From: Chlamydiota bacterium
GTDB lineage: Bacteria; Chlamydiota; Chlamydiia; Chlamydiales; JACKPQ01
Reading direction: 5' to 3'
DNA length: 42,670 nt
NCBI GenBank assembly: GCA_021772435.1
Contig: JAJFLZ010000010.1
Location: 1-42,670, forward strand
Shown: positions 16,435-24,891 of the stretch, piece by piece
Numbering within the stretch: position 1 is the first letter of the stretch
Layout of the letters: every line of letters begins with the position of its first letter
Position numbers and translations under genes: made by a program
The notes under the pieces: model-generated
The model's database searches: none
Seen by the model: only the letters and a program-made list of their open reading frames with translations
What the model was told of the DNA's origin: nothing

Positions 16435-17640
16435 TCACGTAAGATTTTGTTTGTGCCAATCGTTTAGAATGCTGGTTAAACCTTGCCATGAGATTGCAGT
16501 AATCCGCTTAGATAAGGCTTGGGGCTGGGAAACTCGACATACAATATAGGCGTGATTAGTTGATGGATGTTCATTTAAAAAGAGTTCTAAATGTTTAGCA
16601 TCTCTGTATGTGGGAGTTTCGGTCCACTTCACCTCAATAGGGAGTAAGTTTTTATTGTGGCAAAGTAGCCAATCTACTTCAGGGCCTGCTAGATCTCTCC
16701 AAAAGTGCACAGAGGGTTTTGTGTTTTGCAATCGTGACCAGCGAATAAGCTCAAGCCCAACAAATTGTTCAAAAAGATGGCCTAGATATTTATCAGGTAG
16801 TGTTGAGTATTCTTTTGCTGCAAGTCTGCGCAATCCTAAGTCAAATAAGAGATATTTTGGAGATTTGGTTAGCCGTTTACGTGTTTTGCTATTTACGTAG
16901 GGCTCGACACGTTCAGCAACAAGACAGTCCTCTAGAACTTGATAATATCCGGCTATGGTTGTCCTTGCAACGCCAACATCCTGAGAAATTTTGTCAAAGT
17001 TGACAATCTTTCCGGATTCAATAGCAGCTAACTGAAGAAAGTTTTGAAATGCCCCAATATCGCGTACTAGAGCTTCAGCGCGCACTTCATCTTCGAGATA
17101 TAAATCCACATATGAATCGAGTTCCTCTTCCCGACTAATGACGTTATTTTCAAGAAGAATTGCTGGCAAAGAGCCGTAGAGTAATAAATCTTCAAGAGGA
17201 GGGTATGGAGCTTCAATTTCCCCGAGTGCGATAGGATCGAGATGAAGTTGAATAACGCGTCCTGGCAAAAGGTTAATATTATTGTTGTGACGGAGTTTTC
17301 GTGCAGAAGATCCTGTCAGGATAAATTGTCCCAAGTTTTCATCAACTAAATATTGTACACCATCCATTAATGCTGGCACTTTTTGAATCTCATCAATAAT
17401 GACAAGAGGGATTTTTCCATTAGTATTTTTTAATGCTTGCACTTCGCGAATGAGCTGATCTGGATCTGCTTCGTACTGTCTTCGAATTTTAGCGATAAGA
17501 AGTGTGAGTTCTAAGTCAGCATGATATTGGCTGATCAAAGTGGTTTTCCCAGTTTGCCGAGGTCCGAGTAATAAAACGCTTTTGCCTCGTTTTAACGTAC
17601 GAGACAATTTTTCTTCTAAGTGTCTGTTAATGAATTGCAT
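16435..17640 (-). CDS. AAA-type ATPase with DUF4143 domain (401 aa)
   Basis: Walker A LLGPRQTGKTTLI and Walker B LVIIDEIQKV mark the N-terminal AAA_14 module; ILTGSSARKL is the sensor-1-type segment. The middle has a winged-helix-like stretch, and the C-terminus (DUF4143) holds EVDWLL...LLPIEVKW, which resembles a PD-(D/E)xK nuclease core. Members are widespread, often standalone accessory genes of unproven role. It is similar in design but not close in sequence to the ATPase at 28688. It is read leftward and is separated from tgt upstream by ~120 bp that carry an inverted repeat (17685-17712). Confidence 0.88.
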   Translation of the reverse strand: MQFINRHLEEKLSRTLKRGKSVLLLGPRQTGKTTLISQYHADLELTLLIAKIRRQYEADPDQLIREVQALKNTNGKIPLVIIDEIQKVPALMDGVQYLVDENLGQFILTGSSARKLRHNNNINLLPGRVIQLHLDPIALGEIEAPYPPLEDLLLYGSLPAILLENNVISREEELDSYVDLYLEDEVRAEALVRDIGAFQNFLQLAAIESGKIVNFDKISQDVGVARTTIAGYYQVLEDCLVAERVEPYVNSKTRKRLTKSPKYLLFDLGLRRLAAKEYSTLPDKYLGHLFEQFVGLELIRWSRLQNTKPSVHFWRDLAGPEVDWLLCHNKNLLPIEVKWTETPTYRDAKHLELFLNEHPSTNHAYIVCRVSQPQALSKRITAISWQGLTSILNDWHKQNLT

Positions 17641-17684
17641 ACTAAATTTACCTGAATATCGTTTCCTTACACTCTATTTTCACT

Positions 17685-17712
17685 GAAATTCGAGTTTGAA
17701 TCAACGAATTTC
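17685..17712. promoter_or_regulatory. Inverted repeat upstream of the DUF4143 ATPase
   Basis: GAAATTCG (17685-17692) and CGAATTTC (17705-17712), perfect 8-bp arms with a 12-bp gap, 45-72 bases before the ATPase start codon. The placement suits an operator. It has no T-run, so a terminator for tgt is less likely. Confidence 0.4.
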
Positions 17713-17763
17713 ATAAATATTTTATAAGTTATTTATCATCAGATTGTTATGTGGTAAAGTGAA

Positions 17764-18885
17764 TTAGATTTTGCCTTCTAGAATAGCGGTTCGGTAGCGT
17801 TCCATAAGCTTTACCATGAAGTGTAGGTTGTGGATGGTGGTAAGGGTAAGAGCTGTGAGCTCTTTGGCTTTGAAGAGGTGATGGATGTAGGCTAGGGAGT
17901 AGTTTTGACAGGTGGGGCAGGTGCAGCCAGGTTCGATGGGGCCAAGATCGTTTTTGAGCGAGGTGCGCGATAGTTTGATGGGACCTTTGCCTGTTAGCAA
18001 AAGGCCATGGCGGGCGGCCTTAGTCGGATAGGAGCTGTCGAAAGTGTCGATGCCAAGGGGTACGCAGTGGCCCAGGGATTCGAGATCGCCGATGCCAAGT
18101 AAGTGATTGGGATGTGTGGTTGGGAGAAAGGGAAGAACGTAAGATAACATGTCGATCATTTCAGGCTTGGTTTTTCCCATGCTGCCGCCGATGGCAAAGC
18201 CATCAAAGGGGAGATCGGTGAGTGTTTCGGCGCTTTGTTTACGCATGACTTTATCGACACCGCCGTGAATAACAGCGTACATGGCTTGGGCTTGCGGGTT
18301 TTTAAGGTGAGCTTCAAGGGATCTTTGTTCCCAACGGTGAGTGCGGTCGAGGCTAGATTGTAGTTTGTTTGTTGCAATGTGGTAGGGCGGAAGCTCATCG
18401 AAGGGGATGATGATGTCGGCGCCGAGAGATTTTTGGGCGGCGATGGAGGATTCAGGTGTGAGCAAGACTTTTTGGCCGTCGCGATAGGAGCGAAATAGCA
18501 CGCCATCTTCGGTGATTTTAAGCACTGAGCCATCTTGCTGTTTGGTGCCTTTGCTTTTGAGCTCATTGGCTACTGAGCCGTAGGCGAGGCTAAAGACCTG
18601 AAAGCCGCCGGAATCTGTAATGATGGGCAGTTTGCGATTGATAAATTTGTGCAGGCCGCCAGCATTTGCAACGACATCGGGCCCTGGCTGAAGGAGCAGA
18701 TGGTAGGTGTTGCAGAACATGAGCTGCAGCCCAATCTGGCTAACCATTTGGTTGTCGAGTGCCTTGATGGTGCCGTTGGTTCCAACGCCCACAAAATTTG
18801 GCGTGTCGATGATGCCGTGTGGCGTGTGAATACGACCGATACGGGCGCGCGATTTAGAACTAGTATGTAATATTTCAAATTTCAT
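17764..18885 (-). CDS. tgt: tRNA-guanine transglycosylase, probably queuine-accepting (373 aa)
   Basis: Tgt swaps G34 of GUN-anticodon tRNAs for a queuosine base. Seen: TDSGGFQVFSL with the general-base D91, FDSSYPTKAARHG with the nucleophile D283, and a zinc site CTCPTCQ (C321, C323, C326) plus H352. Two residues that define the preQ1 pocket of bacterial Tgt differ: the DECTP cysteine is Leu (FDELPP, 165), and the Val of GGLAVGE is Gly (GGSMGK, 237). Gly there is the eukaryotic, queuine-accepting state. Its ATG overlaps the yhhQ stop (ATGA). No preQ1 biosynthesis genes are nearby. Direct queuine salvage, as reported for C. trachomatis, fits. Confidence 0.95.
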   Translation of the reverse strand: MKFEILHTSSKSRARIGRIHTPHGIIDTPNFVGVGTNGTIKALDNQMVSQIGLQLMFCNTYHLLLQPGPDVVANAGGLHKFINRKLPIITDSGGFQVFSLAYGSVANELKSKGTKQQDGSVLKITEDGVLFRSYRDGQKVLLTPESSIAAQKSLGADIIIPFDELPPYHIATNKLQSSLDRTHRWEQRSLEAHLKNPQAQAMYAVIHGGVDKVMRKQSAETLTDLPFDGFAIGGSMGKTKPEMIDMLSYVLPFLPTTHPNHLLGIGDLESLGHCVPLGIDTFDSSYPTKAARHGLLLTGKGPIKLSRTSLKNDLGPIEPGCTCPTCQNYSLAYIHHLFKAKELTALTLTTIHNLHFMVKLMERYRTAILEGKI

Positions 18886-19541
18886 GTGCGGATGATGCGT
18901 TTGGTGAGGAGAGTGAAGGGACTGATGATGGCAAAGATGGCAATTTTAATGATAAAGCTAATGAGCATAATTGAGCCCAAATTCTGCAGTATTCCCCACA
19001 ACGCGAGATAGGTGAAAAGGACGGTATCGAGAGCTTGTGTTGGAATAAGAGATAGGCCGCTGCGCCAGATGAAAGATGTTTCAGGGAGGCGTTTTCTGAG
19101 GTAGGAGAAAAAGCGGACTTCGATGCGTTGAACAATGAAGTAACAGATGAATGAGGCACAGAGGATACGCGGGCTTTTTGAGAGGATACGAGAAAAAGCA
19201 TCGTGAGTGGTGTCTAGAACGCTTGGTCTGTAGGCTAGCTGCATCATGGCCATGATGCCAAAAAAGGTCATGCCAAAAAAACCGATCCAGATCGTTTTTT
19301 TGACAAGATCTCGCCCGTAGTGCTCTTGCAACAGCTGCAAAATGAGCATGCTTCCAATGATGAAGACATCGCAGCAGGTAATTTCTAAGCCAAATAAAGA
19401 TGTTTGTTTGATTACGAAGAGGTTGCCAATGACGATCTGCAACACAAAGCAAGCAATGAGGGCTTCTTTACCCAGTCGCAGTGCAAGCATGATGAGTGCA
19501 ATTACGAAAAAAAGATGGGAGAAGAAGATGAGCTCGTTCAT
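18882..19541 (-). CDS. yhhQ: Queuosine-precursor transporter, YhhQ/VUT family (219 aa)
   Basis: Six or so hydrophobic helices, family length (~220 aa) and the central motif LILQLLQEHYGRDLVKK are those of YhhQ, the energy-independent importer of queuosine bases. Its TGA overlaps the tgt start codon, a direct functional pairing: import of the base followed by insertion into tRNA. The start overlaps grxD by four bases, so it is translated as part of a bolA-grxD-yhhQ-tgt message. Queuine rather than preQ1 is the likely cargo given the Tgt pocket. Confidence 0.92.
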   Translation of the reverse strand: MNELIFFSHLFFVIALIMLALRLGKEALIACFVLQIVIGNLFVIKQTSLFGLEITCCDVFIIGSMLILQLLQEHYGRDLVKKTIWIGFFGMTFFGIMAMMQLAYRPSVLDTTHDAFSRILSKSPRILCASFICYFIVQRIEVRFFSYLRKRLPETSFIWRSGLSLIPTQALDTVLFTYLALWGILQNLGSIMLISFIIKIAIFAIISPFTLLTKRIIRT

Positions 19542-19843
19542 GATAGCAATTTTTTAAGCTCACCGCTGCTATAAAGCTCTGTCACGACATCGCATCCGCC
19601 TACAAATTCGCCGTTGATGTAGAGCTGGGGAAGTGTTGGCCAGTTAGAAAATTCTTTAATACTCGAGCGCAGCTGATCATCTTCTAGGACGTTGCGGGTC
19701 TCAAAAGGTGTGCCTAGCTCATGCAGTATTTCCACAACTTGCGCTGAAAAGCCGCACATGGGCATGAGTTTAGATCCTTTCATGTAAAGGATCACTGGGT
19801 GTTTTTCGATATCTTGTTTAATTTGATCTAGCATTCCACGCAT
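19538..19843 (-). CDS. grxD: Monothiol CGFS-type glutaredoxin (101 aa)
   Basis: The CGFS active site (PMCGFSAQVVEIL, C30), the glutathione-binding WPTLPQLYINGEFVGGCD and the 101-residue length identify a Grx4-type glutaredoxin, which holds and transfers [2Fe-2S] clusters rather than reducing disulfides. The start MRG aligns with the N-terminus of other family members. It overlaps bolA by 26 bases; Grx4 and BolA proteins form a known cluster-bridging complex, so the gene order reflects the partnership. Confidence 0.95.
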   Translation of the reverse strand: MRGMLDQIKQDIEKHPVILYMKGSKLMPMCGFSAQVVEILHELGTPFETRNVLEDDQLRSSIKEFSNWPTLPQLYINGEFVGGCDVVTELYSSGELKKLLS

Positions 19844-20069
19844 CCGGGGTGTAGGTTTTAAGCTGGAGGGCGTGCAGACCTTCGTTAAAGTGATTTTTTA
19901 ACGCGTCCATGACGAGTTGATGCTGCTTGATTAGGGATAGTCCCACAAATTGGGGAGATACGACGATGGCTTCTAGGTGACGATCATCGCCCCTTGGATC
20001 GAGCACCTCAATCTGGGCATCTGAAAGGGCTGATTCTAAAGTTTTTTTTACAATTTCACGCTGACTCAT
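19818..20069 (-). CDS. BolA/IbaG-family protein (83 aa)
   Basis: A small class-II KH-like protein: LDPRGDDRHLEAIVVSPQF, the helix LIKQHQLVMDAL and the end LHALQLKTYTPDAW match the IbaG branch of the BolA family. Such proteins bind CGFS glutaredoxins through a shared [2Fe-2S] cluster. The downstream overlapping grxD gene supports this role. Confidence 0.92.
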   Translation of the reverse strand: MSQREIVKKTLESALSDAQIEVLDPRGDDRHLEAIVVSPQFVGLSLIKQHQLVMDALKNHFNEGLHALQLKTYTPDAWNARSN

Positions 20070-20089
20070 GGAGATCGATTATATCAGCT

Positions 20090-20593
20090 TTAGGATTTTT
20101 TATCTTGCGCGCGCCGTTTTTCTGTCTCAGCAGCTTCCGCTTTGCGCCTGGATCTGCGGATATCGGCTTCTTTATAGCGCCGTTTTTCGGCCGCCGTTTC
20201 AGGGATAAGGGGTGGCACGGGTGAGGGCTGCTCGTTTTCGTTGATGGCAACGAAGGTAAAATAGACCGAGACCATGTGCCGTTTTTCGCCAGTACGGGGA
20301 TTTTCAGCGAGGACTTTGGCCCCGATTTCCATCGAGGTGCGCCAGGCTCTGTTGACTGCGACCATGAAAATGAGGTGGTCGCCGCGGTGAGCTGGGGCTA
20401 AAAAGTGCATCGAGTCGACAGAAGCTGTCACGCAGGTCTGAGCGCTGTGGCGCTCAGCCACAACCGCTGCTAGCCGATCTAAAATGGACATGACCATGCC
20501 GCCAAAAGCTGTACCCCTGGAGTTGAGGTCGTTTGGAAAGACCTTGTAGGTGTGGTCTTTGATTTCTGAATCGCTAGGCGTTTTTCCTTCCAT
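20090..20593 (-). CDS. Acyl-CoA thioesterase, hotdog fold (167 aa)
   Basis: The segment NDLNSRGTAFGGMVMSILDRLAAVVAERHS with the following ASVDSMHFLAPAHRGD is the hotdog thioesterase core of the YciA/acyl-CoA hydrolase group; the asparagine and the D in the helix are at the usual catalytic positions. The last ~35 residues (KRRYKEADIRRSRRKAEAAE) form a very basic tail. Substrate chain length cannot be told. It is divergent from mdh and lies just upstream of bolA. Confidence 0.9.
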   Translation of the reverse strand: MEGKTPSDSEIKDHTYKVFPNDLNSRGTAFGGMVMSILDRLAAVVAERHSAQTCVTASVDSMHFLAPAHRGDHLIFMVAVNRAWRTSMEIGAKVLAENPRTGEKRHMVSVYFTFVAINENEQPSPVPPLIPETAAEKRRYKEADIRRSRRKAEAAETEKRRAQDKKS

Positions 20594-20679
20594 AGTTTTT
20601 TCTATAACAAAGATATGATTTAACGGGATAGACGAAAAAGCAGACGAGGCATAATATGCAGTTTTAGACTGGAGGTAGT

Positions 20680-21669
20680 ATGAAGCAGGTTAAGCGAGTT
20701 GCTGTTACAGGTGGAGCTGGGCAGATTGCGTATAGTCTGCTGTTTCGTATTGCAAATGGTGATCTGCTAGGCGATGATCAGCCGATTGCGCTTTCCATTT
20801 TGGATCTTCCAAAAGCAGTTGATGAGCTAAATGGCGTTGTGATGGAGCTGCAAGATTGCGGCTTTCCACTCCTAAAGGAAATTTCTGTGAGTGGCGATCC
20901 AAATGAAGCTTTTGAGGGCGCTGATTTTATTTTACAAGTGGGCGCCAAACCGCGCGGTCCCGGTATGGAACGCAAGGACTTGCTTGCTGATAACGGCAAA
21001 ATTTTTGTGGAACAGGGCAAAGCAATCAATAGCGTTGCAAGTAAATCTGTTCAGGTTCTCGTTGTGGGAAATCCTTGCAATACCAACTGCCTTATTTGCA
21101 TGCACCATGCGCCTGATATTCCAAAAAAACAGTTCACAGCGATGACGCGCCTAGATCAAAACCGCGCTATTTTTCAGCTAGCTGCTCAAGCAAAAGTCGA
21201 TATTACAGAAGTTGGTAGAGTATGCATTTGGGGCAACCACTCTGCAACGCAAGTACCTGATTTTGTCAACGCGATGATTGCAGGTCAACCGCTCGATAAG
21301 GTGCTTAGCGCTAGAGGGTGGCTCGAAAATGATTTTATTCAGCATGTTCAACAACGTGGATCGGCAGTCATCAAAGCAAGAGGGAAGTCCTCGGCAGCCT
21401 CTGCTGCTAATGCAGCAATTGGGCATGTCGTGTCATTGCAACAGCAAACGCCCAAAGGCCATTTTTTCTCATCTGCGGTGCTATCTGATGGCAACCCATA
21501 CGGCATCTCAGACGGTTTAATATTTTCATTCCCGTGCATATCACACGGAGAGGGTAATTGGGAGATTGTACCTCATCTAGAATGGGATAGCTTTTTGGAA
21601 GAAAAAATTCGGGCAACTGAAAAAGAGCTGTTAGAGGAGCGCGACCTAGTAAAGCATTTGCTATCATAG
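20680..21669 (+). CDS. mdh: Malate dehydrogenase (329 aa)
   Basis: NAD-dependent oxidation of malate to oxaloacetate. N-terminal [18 protein letters not shown] binds NAD; substrate arginines R92, R98 ([10 protein letters not shown]) and R162, with the proton-relay pair D159 (RLDQNR) and H187 (GNHSAT), are all present. Length 329 matches the cytosolic-type dimeric enzyme. GGAGG precedes ATG 20680. Citrate synthase follows 30 bases later with its own ribosome site, so oxaloacetate production and use are co-transcribed. A chlamydial context is supported by the nearby FAD-oxidoreductase-phnP-hflX block. Confidence 0.97.
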   Translation: MKQVKRVAVTGGAGQIAYSLLFRIANGDLLGDDQPIALSILDLPKAVDELNGVVMELQDCGFPLLKEISVSGDPNEAFEGADFILQVGAKPRGPGMERKDLLADNGKIFVEQGKAINSVASKSVQVLVVGNPCNTNCLICMHHAPDIPKKQFTAMTRLDQNRAIFQLAAQAKVDITEVGRVCIWGNHSATQVPDFVNAMIAGQPLDKVLSARGWLENDFIQHVQQRGSAVIKARGKSSAASAANAAIGHVVSLQQQTPKGHFFSSAVLSDGNPYGISDGLIFSFPCISHGEGNWEIVPHLEWDSFLEEKIRATEKELLEERDLVKHLLS

Positions 21670-21699
21670 ATAGCTGGCTTGTTTTTGATTGGAGGGATC

Positions 21700-22857
21700 A
21701 TGAGTGAAGAAATACTGTTTGAAATAACGAAAAATAATCTAGAGACGGGCATGCGCGGCTATCCCGTTGGTTTTTGCCCGACCTCATTTGTCGATCCCCA
21801 AAAAGGCCTTTTTTACCGTGGCGAACCCATCTCAGAGCTCTACACTCAAAGCCCAGAACAAGTCATTTTTCTGCTCTTAAATGGGCATGAGCCTTCTGAT
21901 ATCGAACTAGCTGAATTTAAGAAAAACTTAGGCGAAAGATCGCAGCTATCGCAAGCTGTTACAAAACACATCCAGGCAATGCCAAGAGCTGGCCATCCGA
22001 TGAAACTTTTTTGCTCCAGTTTACTTTTGCTAGGCATGCTAGAAGGGCGAGGGGACTACAAAGAAGACTGCATGAGTGTCATTGCCAAATTGCCGATGCT
22101 AGTGGCAACTGTGATTAACTACCACGCCGGTTGGGGCGAAACGCCCAAACCAGATACCGATTTAGGCTACATGGAAAACTTTGCACACATGCTAAACGTG
22201 CCCAGCGTATCCAAAGAGCAGCTAGCAGAGGTCATGCGCTTATTTAACGTGCTTCACTACGATCACGGCGGTGGCAACCTCTCCACCTTCGTTGGAAAAG
22301 CTGTCGCATCGGGCTTAGAGGACATGTACGGCTCGCTTTGCTCTGCAATGTGTGGCCTAGCCGGCCCGCGCCATGGCAAAGCCAACCAAGACTGTCTGGT
22401 CTTTGTTAAAGAGGTGCTAGATAGTGTCGGTGAAAACGCAAGCGTTGCTGATGTTGAAAAACTTATTCGCGATCGCCTTTCAAACAAACAACTCATTTTT
22501 GGTTTTGGTCACGCTGTCCTGCGTGCTGAAGATGCAAGAGCTACTATCTTCTATGATTACTCCAAAGAGCATTTTTCAGATCATCCCCTCGTCAAAATCG
22601 CGCTACTTTTACGTGAGGCTGGCCCTAAAGTCCTCAAAGAGAATCCCAAAATTTCCAACCCCTATCCCAACGTCGATGCGATGTCAGGCACACTGCTCAC
22701 AGCCGCCGGCTTTGGTTTCCCCGAGTACTACACTGTACTTTTTGGACTCTCTCGCTGCGTGGGTATTGCAACCCAAATCGTCTACGAGCGCACACAAGCA
22801 CGCGATGGCAAGGGCACACCAATTGTCCGCCCCAAATACATCTACAGACCTATGTAA
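21700..22857 (+). CDS. gltA: Citrate synthase (385 aa)
   Basis: Condenses acetyl-CoA and oxaloacetate. The catalytic triad is H225 (GPRHGKANQ), H271 (FGFGHAVLR) and D326 (PNVDAMSG); the usual LHG reads RHG. The closing segment FPEYYTVLFGLSRCVGIATQ resembles the eukaryotic/mitochondrial branch more than the hexameric GltA of E. coli. ATG 21700 follows GGAGGG and is preferred over an in-frame TTG at 21679. Its stop codon TAA uses the first two bases of an inserted repeat element (22856), so the coding region ends exactly at the insertion. The presence of this gene points away from Chlamydiaceae, which lack it. Confidence 0.96.
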   Translation: MSEEILFEITKNNLETGMRGYPVGFCPTSFVDPQKGLFYRGEPISELYTQSPEQVIFLLLNGHEPSDIELAEFKKNLGERSQLSQAVTKHIQAMPRAGHPMKLFCSSLLLLGMLEGRGDYKEDCMSVIAKLPMLVATVINYHAGWGETPKPDTDLGYMENFAHMLNVPSVSKEQLAEVMRLFNVLHYDHGGGNLSTFVGKAVASGLEDMYGSLCSAMCGLAGPRHGKANQDCLVFVKEVLDSVGENASVADVEKLIRDRLSNKQLIFGFGHAVLRAEDARATIFYDYSKEHFSDHPLVKIALLLREAGPKVLKENPKISNPYPNVDAMSGTLLTAAGFGFPEYYTVLFGLSRCVGIATQIVYERTQARDGKGTPIVRPKYIYRPM

Positions 22858-23024
22858 CCTGAACTCTTTCGTTTATATCATTCATCTTCCGCGCATCTTA
22901 GCCGCCATCTTGCACCCTTTTTGAGCTCATCTATAGCGCCTTCGCTATAGAATCGCAAAAAATGGCACAATCTGTCACCTAATCTGCTCTGAATCTAAAC
23001 AATCAAAACGAAAGAGTTCAGGTT
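22856..23024 (+). repeat. MITE-like element, copy 2 (169 bp)
   Basis: Perfect 19-bp terminal inverted repeats AACCTGAACTCTTTCGTTT / AAACGAAAGAGTTCAGGTT enclose a body nearly identical to the copy at 37703-37868. The internal hairpin CTATAGCG-CCTT-CGCTATAG is intact. The AA of its left end completes the gltA stop codon; its right end lies ten bases from the stop of the convergent gene at 23034, so it fills the whole gap. Confidence 0.9.
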
Positions 23025-23033
23025 CTTAAAGAT

Positions 23034-24746
23034 TTAATTTCTAATTGATTCGTTAATTAGCTTTTTACATTGAAAGGTTTTGGCGGCGTCTGCCAAGACC
23101 TGCCAAAAAGTCTGATTTTTGCCGCTTAAAATAACGTTAATTAAGTGACCTGTGATAGAGGTTTTGTCGTTTTGAAATTCAGGATGGAATTGTAAAAATA
23201 ACTGAGGAGCACCAGATATTTTTTCTAGTGCTTTGGGTACGTTTTTATAACGGATGGTTTCTTTAAGACCAGCACCAATTTTTCCTATGGCTTGATGGTG
23301 AGCTGATAAAGCTGTTAGTGTAGAGTCTTTGAGAATACCGTGGGTAATTCCTTCGGCTTGCTTGATTTTGTAATTTTGCACTTTAAATTTATGGCCTTCT
23401 ACGTGTTGGATAATATCGCCACCATAGAATACGTTACCTACTTGGGCCCCGCGGCAAATTCCAAATAAAGGGACACCTTGGCTGTTTGATTCAGCAATTA
23501 GAGAAGCTTCCAAGATCGTGCGTGTATAAGTTGTTTCTGGAGTTGTCCATTCTTCAGCAGTTTGACCATACAGCTCGGGTTTTAAATCAGATCCACCTGG
23601 GAGGCAAATGCCGTGGACAAAAGATGTTAGTTCTTTTATTTGTTTTCTCAAGCTATTTATTTGAGGGAAGCTTTCATCAAATGCGATTAAGTGCTGAGTA
23701 ATTGGTAATGTGCTATTTTCATGAGATAGACTTTTTTTATTAGCCTCTACATCTAATTGTTCTTCGTTAATTATTCCTTCAAGCTTGTAATCGTATTTTA
23801 TAGGAATTGTGTTTTCCCCAATAAGGCTTCTGACAATTTTGCTTGCTGTTAGTCCTGGAGCTTTGTTTTCCCAAAGGAGTAAAACCACGGGTTTTGTCAC
23901 TTTTGGTTTTGCAGAATCTTCAAAAATAACGTGGTTTTCATTATCAAATAACAAAGCATTTTCAGTTTGACAGCTGACAATTTTTACATTTTCTATTTTG
24001 CTTTTTAAAAAGCTCACTCCGAGTAAATCCAGATCTAAAAATTGCACATGGTTCATATCAGCTCTATGAAAGCAAGTGTATGGCATGTTTACGTTGTTAA
24101 ACAGAACGTTTTCTAAATGAGATAAGCTAAAAGAAGAATGCTCGATATAACACTTTTCAAAATGGACATTCATCATTTTACTTTTTTCAAATAATGCGCT
24201 TTTAAATGAACAGTCTTTAAAATGGCCATTTTGAAAGGTTGAGTTTGATAGGTCGCAGTGGTTAAAATTACAGTTATTAAAGTTTACGCCGCTAAAATCA
24301 ATGTGGTTGAGTGTATCTAAGCTGTGAATAGGGGTTTTGCCAGTGCCTAGGCAAGGAGGATGAACTGTTAAACTAGTAATTTCAAAATTAATATTGTGGA
24401 TATCAGATGATAATCCGCAGTAAGACAAGAGCTTAGCAAACACAATGGGCTTCTTTTTGTCTTTTGCTGAGAAGACAGCTTCTATAAGAGTTTCAATATC
24501 TGTTTGTGTGGCTTGGCGTTGAGAAGGAGCTTTATTTTGGGCTTTTTCTACGTTGGTGGGAGGTGCAAAATAATGAGAATAAATCTTATAAATTTTTGGA
24601 AATTGAATACTTAGCTTTTTGATCGTATATTTAAATATACTGAAACAAGTATTTGTGTATATAAACGAAACAATTCTTTGAATTGATTTTGAATTAAATC
24701 CAAATGAACTTGATTTATTAAAATAATTATAAAAATGTATTTTCAT
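23034..24746 (-). CDS. Pentapeptide-repeat protein fused to a class I glutamine-amidotransferase-like domain (570 aa)
   Basis: Residues about 148-265 form pentapeptide repeats (IDFSGVNFNNCNFNHCDLSNSTF and onward), a right-handed beta-helix. Residues ~285-545 match the class I glutamine amidotransferase/peptidase C26 fold: CLPGGSDL for the oxyanion region, nucleophile C431 in FGICRGAQ, and H521-E523 in QFHPEF. So the full Cys-His-Glu triad is present and a gamma-glutamyl hydrolase activity is possible. The first ~95 residues are basic, AT-rich and unrecognised. I know no standard chlamydial gene with this fusion. It is read leftward, alone. An effector acting on a host glutamyl substrate is speculation. 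Confidence 0.85.
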   Translation of the reverse strand: MKIHFYNYFNKSSSFGFNSKSIQRIVSFIYTNTCFSIFKYTIKKLSIQFPKIYKIYSHYFAPPTNVEKAQNKAPSQRQATQTDIETLIEAVFSAKDKKKPIVFAKLLSYCGLSSDIHNINFEITSLTVHPPCLGTGKTPIHSLDTLNHIDFSGVNFNNCNFNHCDLSNSTFQNGHFKDCSFKSALFEKSKMMNVHFEKCYIEHSSFSLSHLENVLFNNVNMPYTCFHRADMNHVQFLDLDLLGVSFLKSKIENVKIVSCQTENALLFDNENHVIFEDSAKPKVTKPVVLLLWENKAPGLTASKIVRSLIGENTIPIKYDYKLEGIINEEQLDVEANKKSLSHENSTLPITQHLIAFDESFPQINSLRKQIKELTSFVHGICLPGGSDLKPELYGQTAEEWTTPETTYTRTILEASLIAESNSQGVPLFGICRGAQVGNVFYGGDIIQHVEGHKFKVQNYKIKQAEGITHGILKDSTLTALSAHHQAIGKIGAGLKETIRYKNVPKALEKISGAPQLFLQFHPEFQNDKTSITGHLINVILSGKNQTFWQVLADAAKTFQCKKLINESIRN

Positions 24747-24832
24747 AATAATTATTATAACATATATAAAAATTTATTTCAAGCTTTCCTTTAACTTATT
24801 GATATATAATTCCTTACGTTTTTAGGCTTTAG

Positions 24833-24862
24833 TTGTCATTCAGCATTTGATTCTTGTATTAT
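24833..24862 (+). promoter_or_regulatory. Sigma-70-type promoter of the FAD oxidoreductase operon
   Basis: TTGTCA (24833-24838), 18-base spacer, TATTAT (24857-24862). The predicted start near 24869 falls before ATG 24892 and leaves almost no leader for the upstream in-frame ATG 24871, favouring the later start. Confidence 0.55.
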
Positions 24863-24891
24863 GTGTTTAAATGAGTTACGATCGTTGCATC

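Noticed and set aside
21679..22857. Citrate synthase starting at TTG 21679
   Set aside because: GGAGGG lies just before ATG 21700, inside the extended version, and the extension MFLIGGI is the ribosome-site translation.
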